A program made the translations under genes and the position numbers. DNA of 64,000 nucleotides from Syntrophomonadaceae bacterium (GTDB taxonomy: Bacteria > Bacillota > Syntrophomonadia > Syntrophomonadales > Syntrophomonadaceae), in the NCBI GenBank assembly GCA_028706315.1, contig JAQWBP010000001.1, forward strand, positions 113,232 to 177,231, given 5' to 3'. This document shows, one piece after another, positions 38,211 through 47,760 of this stretch. Position 1 is the stretch's first letter. The number at the start of each line of letters is the position of its first letter. The notes below the pieces were generated by a model. The model made no database searches. It saw nothing but the letters and a program-made list of their open reading frames with translations, and was not told where the DNA came from.

Positions 38211-40310
38211 ATTCACAAATATAAAACTGAAGTTGCAGGAAGACCACTTGTAGTAGAAGTTGGACAGGTAGCCAAGCAGGCTAATGGTGCAGCAGTTGTA
38301 AGGTATGGAGACACTGTTGTTCTTGTTACTGCTACTGTCTCTAAAGAACCCCGGGAAGGTATTGATTTTTTCCCTCTTACCGTAGATTTTGAGGAAAAGC
38401 AATATGCAGCAGGTAAAATACCGGGTGGTTTTATCAAAAGGGAAGGCCGGGCTACAGAACTAGCAACACTCTCTGCACGACAAATAGACAGGCCTATCAG
38501 ACCGCTTTTTCCTAAAGGATACAAAAATGATGTTCATATCGTTGCCACTGTTTTATCAGTAGAAAAAGATAATACTCCTGATGTAACTGCTATTATTGGT
38601 GCATCAGTGGCCCTTAATATTTCTAATATACCATTTGAAGGGCCAGTTGCTGCAGTAATAGTAGGTATGGTTGATGGACAATTAGTCATTAACCCTACTG
38701 TTGAACAATGCCACAAGACTGATCTGCATATGGCTGTTGCCGGCACCAAAGATGCAATAATGATGGTTGAAGGTAATGCGAATGAGCTGCCCGAAGAAGA
38801 AATGATTAAAGCCATTTTCTTTGCTCATGAGGAAATAAAAAAGATTATCGAATTTCAGGAGCCTATTATTGCTGAATTAGGCCTGCCGAAAACAGATTTA
38901 ATTGTAGCTGAAGTTAATGAACAGATGGAAAAAGAAATTCGGGATTTTGCTACCTCCAGGCTAGAGGAAGCGGTAAAAAATCCTGAAAAAAAATCTCGGG
39001 AAGCCCACATGGATGAAGCCAAAGACCTGATTAAGAGTCACTTCGCGGAACTTTATCCCGAAGAGGAAAAGCAGATTGGAAACATAATTGATAAATTACT
39101 CAAAGAAATTGTTAGGACCATGATACTTGAAGATGGTGATAGAGTTGATGGTAGAAAACTTGATGAAGTAAGATCTATCAGTTGTGAAGTAGATTATCTG
39201 CCTCGTACTCATGGCTCGGGTTTATTTACCCGCGGTCAGACTCAGGTTCTATCAGTTACTACCCTTGGTGGTATAAGTGAAGAACAGATTCTGGATGGGC
39301 TGGGAATCGCAGACACGAAAAGGTACATTCATCACTACAATTTCCCGCCTTACAGTGTTGGAGAAGTCAAACCGATACGCGGTCCTGGAAGAAGAGAAAT
39401 AGGGCATGGCGCACTGGCAGAAAGAGCTCTGTTGGCAGTTCTTCCCTCAGAAGAAGAATTCCCATATACTATCAGAGTAGTTTCTGAGGTATTAGAATCT
39501 AACGGTTCCAGTTCCATGGGTAGTGTTTGTGGTAGTACCCTATCACTTATGGATGCAGGAGTTCCTATCAAGGCTCCCGTTGCTGGTATTGCAATGGGTC
39601 TTGTAAAAGGAGAGGATAAGTTTGCTGTCCTCACTGATATCCAGGGGATAGAGGATGCCCTCGGAGACATGGATTTTAAATTGGCAGGTACAGCCAAAGG
39701 TGTTACTGCACTCCAAATGGATATCAAAATCCGTGGTGTAGATCAGGAAATCGTTAAAATTGCTATGGCCCAGGCCCGTGCAGGTAGAATGTTTATTATG
39801 GGCAAGATGCTGGAAACCATAAAAGAGCCGAATTCCGAGTTATCTCCCTATGCACCTCGTATGACCAGGATGCAGATTTCGCCTGATAAAATTAGAGAAG
39901 TCATTGGCCCGGGCGGAAAAACTATTCACAAAATTGTGGATGAGACAGGCTGTAAAATTGATATTGAAGATGATGGCAGTCTATTTATTCTAGCTACTGA
40001 TGAAGAAGCTGCTCAAAAGGCAAAATTTTATATCGAATCCATAGTTGCTGATGTACAAGTCGGCAAGACTTACATGGGAACAGTTAAACGCATTATGGAT
40101 TTTGGAGCCTTTGTGGAAATTATACCTGGTGTTCTTGGAACACACGGTAAAGAAGGTCTAGTACACATTTCGCAGCTGGCTGAAGAAAGAGTTAACAAAG
40201 TAAAAGATGTAGTGGACCTAGGAGATCAGATACTCGTCAAGGTTACGGAAATAGACAGGCAAGGCAGAGTAAACTTATCTCATAAAGCAGCCGTAAGAGA
40301 CTCTAAATAG
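38211..40310 (+). CDS. pnp: Polynucleotide phosphorylase with a non-canonical start codon
   Basis: PNPase is the 3'-5' phosphorolytic exoribonuclease of mRNA decay. Domains: first RNase PH domain (FVHVE-type start [18 protein letters not shown]), second RNase PH domain ([19 protein letters not shown]), KH ([13 protein letters not shown]) and S1 at the C-terminus. The 699 residues match the family. There is no ATG, GTG or TTG in frame between AGGAGG (38194-38199) and GTG 38607, a position that would cut away 132 essential residues. The best start is ATT 38211 (11 nt from AGGAGG) or ATA 38208 (8 nt). A sequencing error (ATA for ATG) is the alternative. Confidence 0.9.
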   Translation: MHKYKTEVAGRPLVVEVGQVAKQANGAAVVRYGDTVVLVTATVSKEPREGIDFFPLTVDFEEKQYAAGKIPGGFIKREGRATELATLSARQIDRPIRPLFPKGYKNDVHIVATVLSVEKDNTPDVTAIIGASVALNISNIPFEGPVAAVIVGMVDGQLVINPTVEQCHKTDLHMAVAGTKDAIMMVEGNANELPEEEMIKAIFFAHEEIKKIIEFQEPIIAELGLPKTDLIVAEVNEQMEKEIRDFATSRLEEAVKNPEKKSREAHMDEAKDLIKSHFAELYPEEEKQIGNIIDKLLKEIVRTMILEDGDRVDGRKLDEVRSISCEVDYLPRTHGSGLFTRGQTQVLSVTTLGGISEEQILDGLGIADTKRYIHHYNFPPYSVGEVKPIRGPGRREIGHGALAERALLAVLPSEEEFPYTIRVVSEVLESNGSSSMGSVCGSTLSLMDAGVPIKAPVAGIAMGLVKGEDKFAVLTDIQGIEDALGDMDFKLAGTAKGVTALQMDIKIRGVDQEIVKIAMAQARAGRMFIMGKMLETIKEPNSELSPYAPRMTRMQISPDKIREVIGPGGKTIHKIVDETGCKIDIEDDGSLFILATDEEAAQKAKFYIESIVADVQVGKTYMGTVKRIMDFGAFVEIIPGVLGTHGKEGLVHISQLAEERVNKVKDVVDLGDQILVKVTEIDRQGRVNLSHKAAVRDSK

Positions 40311-40320
40311 ACTCTAAATA
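40299..40320 (+). repeat. Perfect 11-bp tandem repeat at the pnp stop codon
   Basis: GACTCTAAATA occurs twice in direct succession (40299-40309 and 40310-40320); the pnp TAG ends at the join. It looks like a recent slippage duplication. Because 11 is not a multiple of three, the second copy is outside the reading frame. Confidence 0.8.
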
Positions 40321-40347
40321 AAATTTTAAAAACTTAAAAAATCCAAG

Positions 40348-40380
40348 TAAACCGAGTTGTCTCGGTTTATTTGTGTTTTC
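40348..40380 (+). terminator. Rho-independent terminator after pnp
   Basis: TAAACCGAG (40348-40356) pairs with CTCGGTTTA (40361-40369) around TTGT, followed by a T-rich ATTTGTGTTTTC. Confidence 0.8.
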
Positions 40381-40400
40381 TGAGCCCTTATTAGTATAAA
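40371..40400 (+). promoter_or_regulatory. Promoter candidate for ylxY-dacF
   Basis: TTGTGT (40371-40376), 18-nt spacer, TATAAA (40395-40400). The -35 element overlaps the T tract of the pnp terminator. The rest of the spacer to 40542 shows only a 37-codon frame without a ribosome binding site. Confidence 0.45.
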
Positions 40401-40542
40401 AGTAAATTGCAGCTTTTAAATAAAAACAGAATATGAAGGGTAATTTACGAATATTTATTAATGAATATAGTGGTCCGGTAATAATTAAGTTTGGGGTTAA
40501 TGGGGGAAAGGATTTGGGTGATTATTTAGGGGAGGGTAAGGA

Positions 40543-41289
40543 TTGAAAATTTACTACTGTACCAAAAAAAATATAATTGGAGGGCTAGTATTTCTGTTAC
40601 TCATTGGAGGATTTTTAAGTATCTCACTGCTCTATTTCAGTGATGCGGGGGTAGCATCTAAAGCAAGAGAACCTGTTTATCAAGGAAATACTGGTAAAAA
40701 AGTAGCGGCTATAACTGTAAATGTAGATTGGGGTGAAGAATATATCCCTGGTATGTTGGAAGTGTTTAAAAAATATGATGCCAAGGTTACTTTTTTTGTT
40801 ACCGGGCAATGGGCAGAAAAAAACCCTGAATTACTTAAAAAAATGCACAAAGCCGGACATAATATTCAGAACCATGGTTATAAGCACCTGCATTTTAATT
40901 CAATTTCTAGCAGCGAGGCTAATAATCAGATAAAGAAAGCTGAGGAGGTAATCAATAAAATTGTTGATCAGAAAACCAGCTATTTTGCACCACCATATGG
41001 GGAGTATAATAAACAACTTCTAACAGTTACCTCTGATATGAATTATTACCTCATTATGTGGAGTGTTGATACTATTGACTGGCAGAAGCCAGCCCCAGAG
41101 ACCATTATTAAAAGGGTTGTAAATAAAGTACACAATGATGCTATTATTCTCATGCATCCAACTGATCCCACCTTAAAAGCTTTACCTGGCATGCTAGACC
41201 AGTTAAAGGCAGAAGGGTATAAAATGGTTACTATTGATAAAATACTAGTTGATAAGGATGAAAATGAAGGAAAGCATGAAGTGGAATAA
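40543..41289 (+). CDS. ylxY: YlxY-like polysaccharide deacetylase family protein
   Basis: A 248-residue protein with one N-terminal membrane anchor (GGLVFLLLIGGFLSISLLY) and an extracellular NodB domain. The metal-binding histidines are present in NHGYKH (HxxxH), but the catalytic motif usually written TFDDG reads VNVDWGEEY, so one of the two aspartates is replaced. Family members called YlxY share this deviation and may be inactive or altered deacetylases. Located after pnp as in B. subtilis. TTG start with GGGGAGGG upstream. Its end overlaps dacF by 14 nt. Confidence 0.85.
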   Translation: MKIYYCTKKNIIGGLVFLLLIGGFLSISLLYFSDAGVASKAREPVYQGNTGKKVAAITVNVDWGEEYIPGMLEVFKKYDAKVTFFVTGQWAEKNPELLKKMHKAGHNIQNHGYKHLHFNSISSSEANNQIKKAEEVINKIVDQKTSYFAPPYGEYNKQLLTVTSDMNYYLIMWSVDTIDWQKPAPETIIKRVVNKVHNDAIILMHPTDPTLKALPGMLDQLKAEGYKMVTIDKILVDKDENEGKHEVE

Positions 41290-42424
41290 GATCGTCATTA
41301 TTTCAATATTATCTTTTTTAAATATTATATTTTGCAGTTTGCCTGCTCTGGCAATTCCTTATACATCATCACAATATTATTGCTTAATGGACAGCGATAC
41401 CGGACAGGTTATTTTCTCTAAAAATCTGGATGAAATGCGTCATATGGCCAGCACTACCAAAATGATGACGGCAATATTGGCTAGTGAATATGCTGGACTC
41501 GAAGAAATTGCGGTAGTTAGTGCCCATGCAGATAGAACACCAGAATTTACTATCGGACTGCGTGAAGGTCAGGAAATTTCAATAGCTGAATTGCTTAAAG
41601 TAGCTCTTATACGTTCCTCAAATGATGCGGCAGTAGTTTTGGCCGAGCATGTGGCTGGTGATGAACAATTATTTGCCCATTTAATGTCTAAAAAAGCTTT
41701 CCTGCTGGGGGCTATTAATACGCATTTTGCGAATGCATCTGGGCTTCCTGCTGATAACCATTACAGCACTGCCTATGATCTGGCTCAGATGGGCAGGTAT
41801 TTGCTTTCAACAAGTTATATATCTGACTTGGTAGCTACTAGAACGACTAGCTTTCAGCACCCGGGTTACAGAGAGCCGTTGACAATTAATAATACGAACG
41901 GTCTACTATCTGGTTACTCAGGAGCTAATGGCATTAAAACTGGTACCACTAATGCAGCCGGTAAATGTTTGGTCGCTTCGGCTATACGAAGTAATCGGCA
42001 GCTTATAGCCGTAGTTCTTAAATCAGGCGATAGAAATGGTGATTGCGCCCGCTTACTTAACTATGGTTTCAATAAAACAGAACCGATTCAAGTTATTGAT
42101 AAACAGATACCATTTAAAACATTGCAGCTATTAAAGGCTGAAAAATTAACTATCGATGTATATCCATCTGAGGACGTGTACTTATGGGAAGGTGAGGCAA
42201 AAACTAATATTGAGAAAAAGGTAAGACTCAACTATCTAGCTGAGGCTCCTATTGCAAAAGGTCAGGTACTAGGTACACTAGGGATTTATTCGGATGGTAA
42301 ACTGGTAAAAAATGTTGGCCTTACGTGCCAAGAGGAGGTTAATAAAGAAACGGGGTTTATCCCCAAATTAATTAATTATTACCTATACTTGAAAAATACA
42401 TTATTATTAAGCTATAGTGTCTGA
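41276..42424 (+). CDS. dacF: D-alanyl-D-alanine carboxypeptidase (DacF/PBP5 type)
   Basis: A serine DD-carboxypeptidase that trims peptidoglycan pentapeptides. A signal peptide (residues 1-26) ends at PALA-IP; the SxxK serine is in MASTTKMM, the SxN motif in IRSSNDAA and the KTG motif in GIKTGTTN. The C-terminal domain (about 260-345) is the PBP5-type beta-rich domain, and residues near the C-terminus could form an amphipathic membrane anchor. ATG 41276 follows AAGGAAA and overlaps the end of ylxY. In spore formers DacF modifies the spore cortex. Confidence 0.93.
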   Translation: MKWNKIVIISILSFLNIIFCSLPALAIPYTSSQYYCLMDSDTGQVIFSKNLDEMRHMASTTKMMTAILASEYAGLEEIAVVSAHADRTPEFTIGLREGQEISIAELLKVALIRSSNDAAVVLAEHVAGDEQLFAHLMSKKAFLLGAINTHFANASGLPADNHYSTAYDLAQMGRYLLSTSYISDLVATRTTSFQHPGYREPLTINNTNGLLSGYSGANGIKTGTTNAAGKCLVASAIRSNRQLIAVVLKSGDRNGDCARLLNYGFNKTEPIQVIDKQIPFKTLQLLKAEKLTIDVYPSEDVYLWEGEAKTNIEKKVRLNYLAEAPIAKGQVLGTLGIYSDGKLVKNVGLTCQEEVNKETGFIPKLINYYLYLKNTLLLSYSV

Positions 42425-42435
42425 TGTAGTATACT
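42407..42435 (+). promoter_or_regulatory. Promoter candidate for the M16 peptidase-dut-ymxH group
   Basis: TTAAGC (42407-42412), 17-nt spacer, TATACT (42430-42435). It overlaps the end of dacF. A hairpin follows before the next gene. Confidence 0.45.
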
Positions 42436-42461
42436 AGTTTCAAATCCTTTCTGGGGAAAAG

Positions 42462-42489
42462 GGAGAAAGGGCTATTTATGCCTTTCTCC
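42462..42489 (+). terminator. Stem-loop between dacF and the M16 peptidase gene
   Basis: GGAGAAAGG (42462-42470) pairs with CCTTTCTCC (42481-42489). Nothing like a T run follows (TGATAAAAAGG), so it is a weak terminator or an RNA-stabilising structure. Confidence 0.45.
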
Positions 42490-42557
42490 TGATAAAAAGG
42501 AACATGCGTAATCTGCCCAGAATAACTTTAGTATGTAAAACTTGGAGGTAACAGATA

Positions 42558-43826
42558 ATGATAAATTGTTGGAAGTTGAGCAGCAAGGCTACACTAGTGG
42601 TAGAGGAAATACCTTATCTTAAGTCTGCAGCTATAGGTATCTATATTAAGGTAGGTTCGCGGCATGAACCGCTCCATATGACAGGAGCCAGTCATTTTAT
42701 TGAGCATATGCTTTTTAAAGGTACCCAGAAAAGGTCTGCCCGAGAGATAGCAGAATATTTTGAAAGAATCGGGGGACAGCTTAATGCTGCCACTGCTAAA
42801 GAATATACATGTGTTTATGCCCGTACGTTAGATGAGAATATTTATCGTGCTACTGATGTTTTATTTGATATGCTATTTAATTCGAAATTTTCCCCTAAGG
42901 ATTTCGCCACCGAAAAAGGAGTAATTATCGAGGAAATTAATATGTATGAAGATACTCCTGACGACTTAATCCACGATGTATTTTCCCAGAAAATGTGGAA
43001 GGGACATCCTATGGGGTCTTCTATTCTAGGGACTATAGAGACTATTGAAAGTATTGACAACAATGAGCTTTATGACTTTTATAAATCCTGTTATGTACCT
43101 GCCAATATGGTTATTGCTGTAGCAGGTAATATAGATAGTACCAAAATTAAAGATGCCATTGAATATCACCTCGAACAGGGAGCCACGGGAGAAGTTCATT
43201 TAGAACAACAAACCCCGGATTCTTACCAGCCTTTCATTAATTTAGTCAAAAAGGATACTGAGCAAGTACAGATATGTCTTGGAGTACCGGGCATTACTTA
43301 TCGTGACGATAACCGCTATACGCAGAGTGTTATGAATAATATACTTGGAGGCGGCATGAGTTCCAGGTTATTTCAAACACTTCGCGAAGAGTTGGGACTA
43401 GCGTATTCGGTTTACTCCTTTCCTTTTAATTATTCGGATACCGGCTTATTTTCATTAAATATTGGGACAGGTCCGGCGAAAATAGCTAAATTTTTTGCTG
43501 CCCTTTATACTGAATTGGAGAAATTCATAACTGACGGGGTCACTGATGAAGAAGTTGAGCGTACCCAGCAATTAATAAAATCAAACATGTACCTGGGGCT
43601 GGAAAGTGTTATGAATAGGATGAACCGTATCGGTAAATCTATTTTGATGTATGGTGATATTATACCGGTAGAAGACGTAATTAATAAAATATATATGGTT
43701 GATACAAAAAAGGTTCATAATCTTGCATGCACACTATTAGAAAAGCAGGAACTTTCCTTAGCTGCAATTGGATCGAGTGATATATTAAAAGTAGTTGAAA
43801 GTGAATATAAAAAGTGGTGGAAATAA
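42558..43826 (+). CDS. ymxG: M16 family zinc metallopeptidase (MlpA/YmxG-like)
   Basis: A 422-residue inverzincin with the inverted zinc motif HFIEH (HxxEH, His46, Glu49, His50) and the distal glutamate in the [16 protein letters not shown] stretch; the second, inactive M16 domain makes up the C-terminal half. It is the orthologue by position of B. subtilis MlpA (YmxG), which follows ylxY there. ATG start with TTGGAGGTAA upstream. Substrate unknown. Confidence 0.9.
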   Translation: MINCWKLSSKATLVVEEIPYLKSAAIGIYIKVGSRHEPLHMTGASHFIEHMLFKGTQKRSAREIAEYFERIGGQLNAATAKEYTCVYARTLDENIYRATDVLFDMLFNSKFSPKDFATEKGVIIEEINMYEDTPDDLIHDVFSQKMWKGHPMGSSILGTIETIESIDNNELYDFYKSCYVPANMVIAVAGNIDSTKIKDAIEYHLEQGATGEVHLEQQTPDSYQPFINLVKKDTEQVQICLGVPGITYRDDNRYTQSVMNNILGGGMSSRLFQTLREELGLAYSVYSFPFNYSDTGLFSLNIGTGPAKIAKFFAALYTELEKFITDGVTDEEVERTQQLIKSNMYLGLESVMNRMNRIGKSILMYGDIIPVEDVINKIYMVDTKKVHNLACTLLEKQELSLAAIGSSDILKVVESEYKKWWK

Positions 43827-43860
43827 TACTGTTCGCAAGTTAACAGAGGAGAAGATTTTA

Positions 43861-44298
43861 ATGAAAGTATTAATAAAAAAAGTACATTCCTTTGATTTAC
43901 CATTACCAAAGTATATGACTGATGGCGCCTCAGGAGTTGATCTGTATGCAGCCTGTGAGGGTGATATAGGCATACCTGCAGGAGGCAGGGCGCTTGTACC
44001 AACAGGACTGGCAATATCAATGCCACAAGGATACGAGGCCCAGATCCGACCAAGGAGTGGATTAGCGTTAAGGCATGGGATTACACTTCTCAATACTCCC
44101 GGTACTATCGATTCAGATTACCGGGGCGAAATCCAGATTATTGTTATAAATCTTGGGGACAAGGAGTATATTTTACATAGCGGTGAGCGTATTGCCCAGA
44201 TGGTTTTTGCCAAAGTAGAAAAAGCAGAGCTGGTAGAAATCGATTATCTTGATGATACAGCCCGTGGTGAAGGGGGATTTGGGCATACTGGTCTATAA
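43861..44298 (+). CDS. dut: Deoxyuridine 5'-triphosphate nucleotidohydrolase
   Basis: dUTPase hydrolyses dUTP to dUMP to keep uracil out of DNA. All five trimeric-dUTPase motifs are visible: [41 protein letters not shown] and the C-terminal [13 protein letters not shown] 43861 with GAGGAG about 9 nt upstream is preferred to an upstream in-frame start. 145 residues. Confidence 0.97.
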   Translation: MKVLIKKVHSFDLPLPKYMTDGASGVDLYAACEGDIGIPAGGRALVPTGLAISMPQGYEAQIRPRSGLALRHGITLLNTPGTIDSDYRGEIQIIVINLGDKEYILHSGERIAQMVFAKVEKAELVEIDYLDDTARGEGGFGHTGL

Positions 44299-44313
44299 AA
44301 GGGGGGAAGGTAA

Positions 44314-44583
44314 GTGCGCCTGAACGAACTGATAGGGAAGGAAATCGTCAATATTTATGATGGAATGAGGATGGGAACAGTTGGGGAGTCAGATATGGTT
44401 GTTGACCAGGAGACGGGAAATATAGTTTCCATAATACTTCCCAACCGGGGGAACGCGTTTAATTTTTTTGCTGACCGACAGAAACTAGTGATTCCTTGGG
44501 AAACAGTAAAAAAAATTGGCCGCGAAGTAATAGTAGTTGATCTTGATAATACCCATATGCGCTTAAAAAACCATTCCCTATAA
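44314..44583 (+). CDS. ymxH: YlmC/YmxH family PRC-barrel protein
   Basis: An 89-residue PRC-barrel protein (RLNELIGKEIVNIYDGMRMGTVGESDMVVD). The family is associated with sporulation in Firmicutes, and B. subtilis ymxH lies beside the M16 peptidase gene. GTG start after GGGGGGAAGG. Function is not known at the molecular level. Confidence 0.88.
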   Translation: MRLNELIGKEIVNIYDGMRMGTVGESDMVVDQETGNIVSIILPNRGNAFNFFADRQKLVIPWETVKKIGREVIVVDLDNTHMRLKNHSL

Positions 44584-44666
44584 AAACAGATAAATTAGAT
44601 AATAAAAAATTGGTTATGTAAAAATCCCAAGTAAACATAAGTTAAACTCTGACTTTCACACTAAAA

Positions 44667-44757
44667 GGCCACAAGTAACACACAATGCCGTAAATTCATA
44701 CTGTATAACAGGAAAAATTTCCATATATAAGAGAAAGAGAGGTGTTACTTTGTGGCC
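44667..44757. repeat. Long-range inverted repeat that covers the start of the next gene
   Basis: GGCCACAAGTAACAC (44667-44681) is an inverted copy of GTGTTACTTTGTGGCC (44742-44757), perfect except for one extra base. The downstream arm holds the GTG start (44752-44754) and part of its ribosome binding site AGAGAGGTG. In RNA it would enclose 60 nt and hide the start; in DNA it could be two operator half sites. Within the loop, CATACTGTA (44697-44705) fits the sigma-K -10 pattern CATAnnnTA, but this is only a short match. Confidence 0.7.
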
Positions 44758-45099
44758 ACAAAATTTAACTGGACAACTGGACCAATAAGTTCAAGTCAAG
44801 GTTTCGATAATGTAAGAATATTAATACTTAACAATACATCATCCAGGCGACAAGCTACTGTAAGGCTTTATGATCTTTCCCGGACACCGAAAAGAAAGGT
44901 TTTTGATGAGGCATTTAGCCTGGCACCATTCGAAACTGCTGAGATCACGATTGCAGATACAGGAAATCTCACCCGGTGGGAAGCTCAGGGCAGTGCATTT
45001 AGCCAAAGCGTTCGTTTCTACGTAGCCGGCCGTGACGGAGATATGAATCTTACTGGAAACACGGTGCTCAATTCCGAGTTCAAAAGATTCGGCAGCTAA
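44752..45099 (+). CDS. Conserved-looking hypothetical protein, all-beta
   Basis: A 115-residue protein rich in short beta-type stretches (NVRILILNNTSSRRQATVRLYDL, VRFYVAGRDGDMNLTGNTVLNSEF) and without cysteine, membrane segment or signal peptide. It resembles a single beta-sandwich domain. I do not recognise the family. GTG start with AGAGAGGTG; both lie in the inverted repeat described above. It is followed directly by a REP-like palindrome. Confidence 0.7.
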   Translation: MATKFNWTTGPISSSQGFDNVRILILNNTSSRRQATVRLYDLSRTPKRKVFDEAFSLAPFETAEITIADTGNLTRWEAQGSAFSQSVRFYVAGRDGDMNLTGNTVLNSEFKRFGS

Positions 45100-45100
45100 G

Positions 45101-45195
45101 GTGACAGGGGGACGAGGTGACAAGGGGGTGACAAGGGGACGGTTCTGCTGACACTTTTTGGGAAAAAGTGTCAGCAGAACCGTCCCCTTGTCACC
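45101..45195. repeat. REP-like element: three partial repeats and a perfect 33-bp palindrome
   Basis: GGTGACAAGGGGACGG begins a perfect 33-nt arm (45127-45159), loop GGG, and its exact inverted copy (45163-45195). Before it are two partial direct copies, GTGACAGGGGGACGA (45101-45115) and GGTGACAAGGG (45116-45126). This kind of GTGACA/GGGGACGGTTCT palindrome is a known intergenic repeat in Clostridia, frequently associated with REP-type tyrosine transposases. It starts right behind the stop codon of the preceding gene and lacks a T run. Confidence 0.85.
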
Positions 45196-45274
45196 TAAAA
45201 CACGGCGCTACTATAGATCTATTGATTTATCGGTGGGAAATATGGATAAGCTACTGTAAAGGAGGTTGAAATGA

Positions 45275-45505
45275 ATGCAGAATGAAGGTTTTAAGGGATC
45301 TTTTCCGCCGTGGAGCAGGATACCTTCACTTAAAGAAATGACTGAAGAAACGGGGATCGACTTCGATAAATTTGTGGATTGTATCAAGGAGGGTGTGAGT
45401 ACAGTTGAGATGGCTAGTATGTTTGATGTCTCCAGTCAAACTATCGAGAATTTAAGAGGACATTTCTATAAATACGGAATAAGTTCGGTAATGGGTGGGG
45501 ATTAA
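45275..45505 (+). CDS. Small helix-turn-helix protein
   Basis: A 76-residue protein whose second half (GVSTVEMASMFDVSSQTIENLRGHFYKYG) looks like a helix-turn-helix. It may be a small DNA-binding regulator and sits just upstream of guaB. AAGGAGG lies 9 nt before ATG 45275; the ATG at 45271 runs into a stop codon at once. Target unknown. Confidence 0.75.
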   Translation: MQNEGFKGSFPPWSRIPSLKEMTEETGIDFDKFVDCIKEGVSTVEMASMFDVSSQTIENLRGHFYKYGISSVMGGD

Positions 45506-45539
45506 TCTTAGGATATTCTGTAACTCCTGTTCTGTTCTC

Positions 45540-45568
45540 TTGAAAATTGGCCTATAATACGATAATAT
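45540..45568 (+). promoter_or_regulatory. Promoter candidate for guaB
   Basis: TTGAAA (45540-45545), 17-nt spacer, TAATAT (45563-45568); a TATAAT also occurs at 45553. AT-rich and close to the gene. Confidence 0.4.
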
Positions 45569-45584
45569 AATCTAAATTTTCTAA

Positions 45585-47059
<1,475 letters not shown>

Positions 47060-47060
<1 letters not shown>

Positions 47061-47482
47061 TGCTAGAGCTATTAGTCTTACGTATCATTTTTGCTGGTAT
47101 AGTTGGATTTATCATAGGAGTTATGAATAGTAAGTCGCCGTCTGCCAGAATGTTTTCGATGATCTGTACGGGAGCTGCACTAGTAACGATAGTTTCTATA
47201 GAATTTTTTAAAACAACTTACTATCCATGGATGGCAGATCCAGGCAGAATATCTGCTCAGATAATATCTGCACTAGGTTTTATTGGTACGGGACTTATTT
47301 GGATATCAGAAGATAAGCAAATAAAAGGAGTATCTAATGCAGCCAGTTTATGGGTTACAGCAATACTTGGTATGTTAATTGGTGCTGGTTTGCAGCATAC
47401 TTCAGTCATTGGTACCTTTATCGTAGTAATTATCTATTGGCTAGCTAACCATATAACTATATGTAAGAAAAAACCAGAATAA
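47060..47482 (+). CDS. Short MgtC/SapB family membrane protein
   Basis: A 140-residue MgtC-type protein with about four hydrophobic segments and the ISAQIISALGFIGTGLIW signature, lacking the ACT-like soluble domain of the copy at 24.7 kb. Coupled to guaB by an overlapping TAATG. Role unknown; magnesium or envelope stress is the usual association of the family. Confidence 0.82.
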
Positions 47483-47483
47483 T

Positions 47484-47513
47484 TTGAAATTATTCTATTG
47501 TTCGGGTTATAAT
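47484..47513 (+). promoter_or_regulatory. Promoter of the riboswitch-aminomutase transcript
   Basis: TTGAAA (47484-47489), 18-nt spacer, TATAAT (47508-47513), about 40 nt before the riboswitch aptamer. Confidence 0.65.
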
Positions 47514-47554
47514 TATTGTGAAAGGGTGCAATAAATATAGCTTATAGCATTCTT

Positions 47555-47666
47555 AAACGCTTAATCTGCAAAAACAGAACGGAGGAACCAACTTTTTTGG
47601 GGTGAATCAGTTTTCTGAAGGGCTACCCCTGAAGCCCTAACCCGTCAGCTAACTTCGTAAGCGTTT
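47555..47666 (+). ncRNA. Cyclic di-AMP riboswitch (ydaO-yuaA type)
   Basis: A 9-bp closing stem pairs AAACGCTTA (47555-47563) with TAAGCGTTT (47658-47666). Inside are the elements I associate with the ydaO class: GGAGGAACCAACTTTTTTGG, GGGGTGAATC, AGGGCTACCCCTGAAGCCC and the strongly conserved AACCCGTCAGCTAAC. The aptamer binds c-di-AMP and usually turns genes off when it is bound. Behind it, GGAGG(47671-47675)/CCTCC(47710-47714) and GTGCTTT(47676-47682)/AAAGCAC(47695-47701) make a large hairpin that could be the expression platform, although it has no T run. Confidence 0.9.
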
Positions 47667-47760
47667 CAAGGGAGGGTGCTTTTTAATTTAGAATAAAGCA
47701 CAGGGTTACCCTCCGAATTACAATGTTTTATTACAGCAAAAGTAAAGGAGGGATTTTGTT

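Noticed and set aside
38607..40310. Shorter pnp starting at GTG 38607
   Set aside because: This would remove 132 residues of the first RNase PH domain that are clearly coded in the same frame upstream.
40433..40546. 37-codon frame overlapping the start of ylxY
   Set aside because: There is no ribosome binding site before its ATG and the product looks random; kept only as a note.
45127..45195. The large palindrome as a transcription terminator
   Set aside because: It has no T run and contains the known REP-like sequence; a repeat element is the better explanation.
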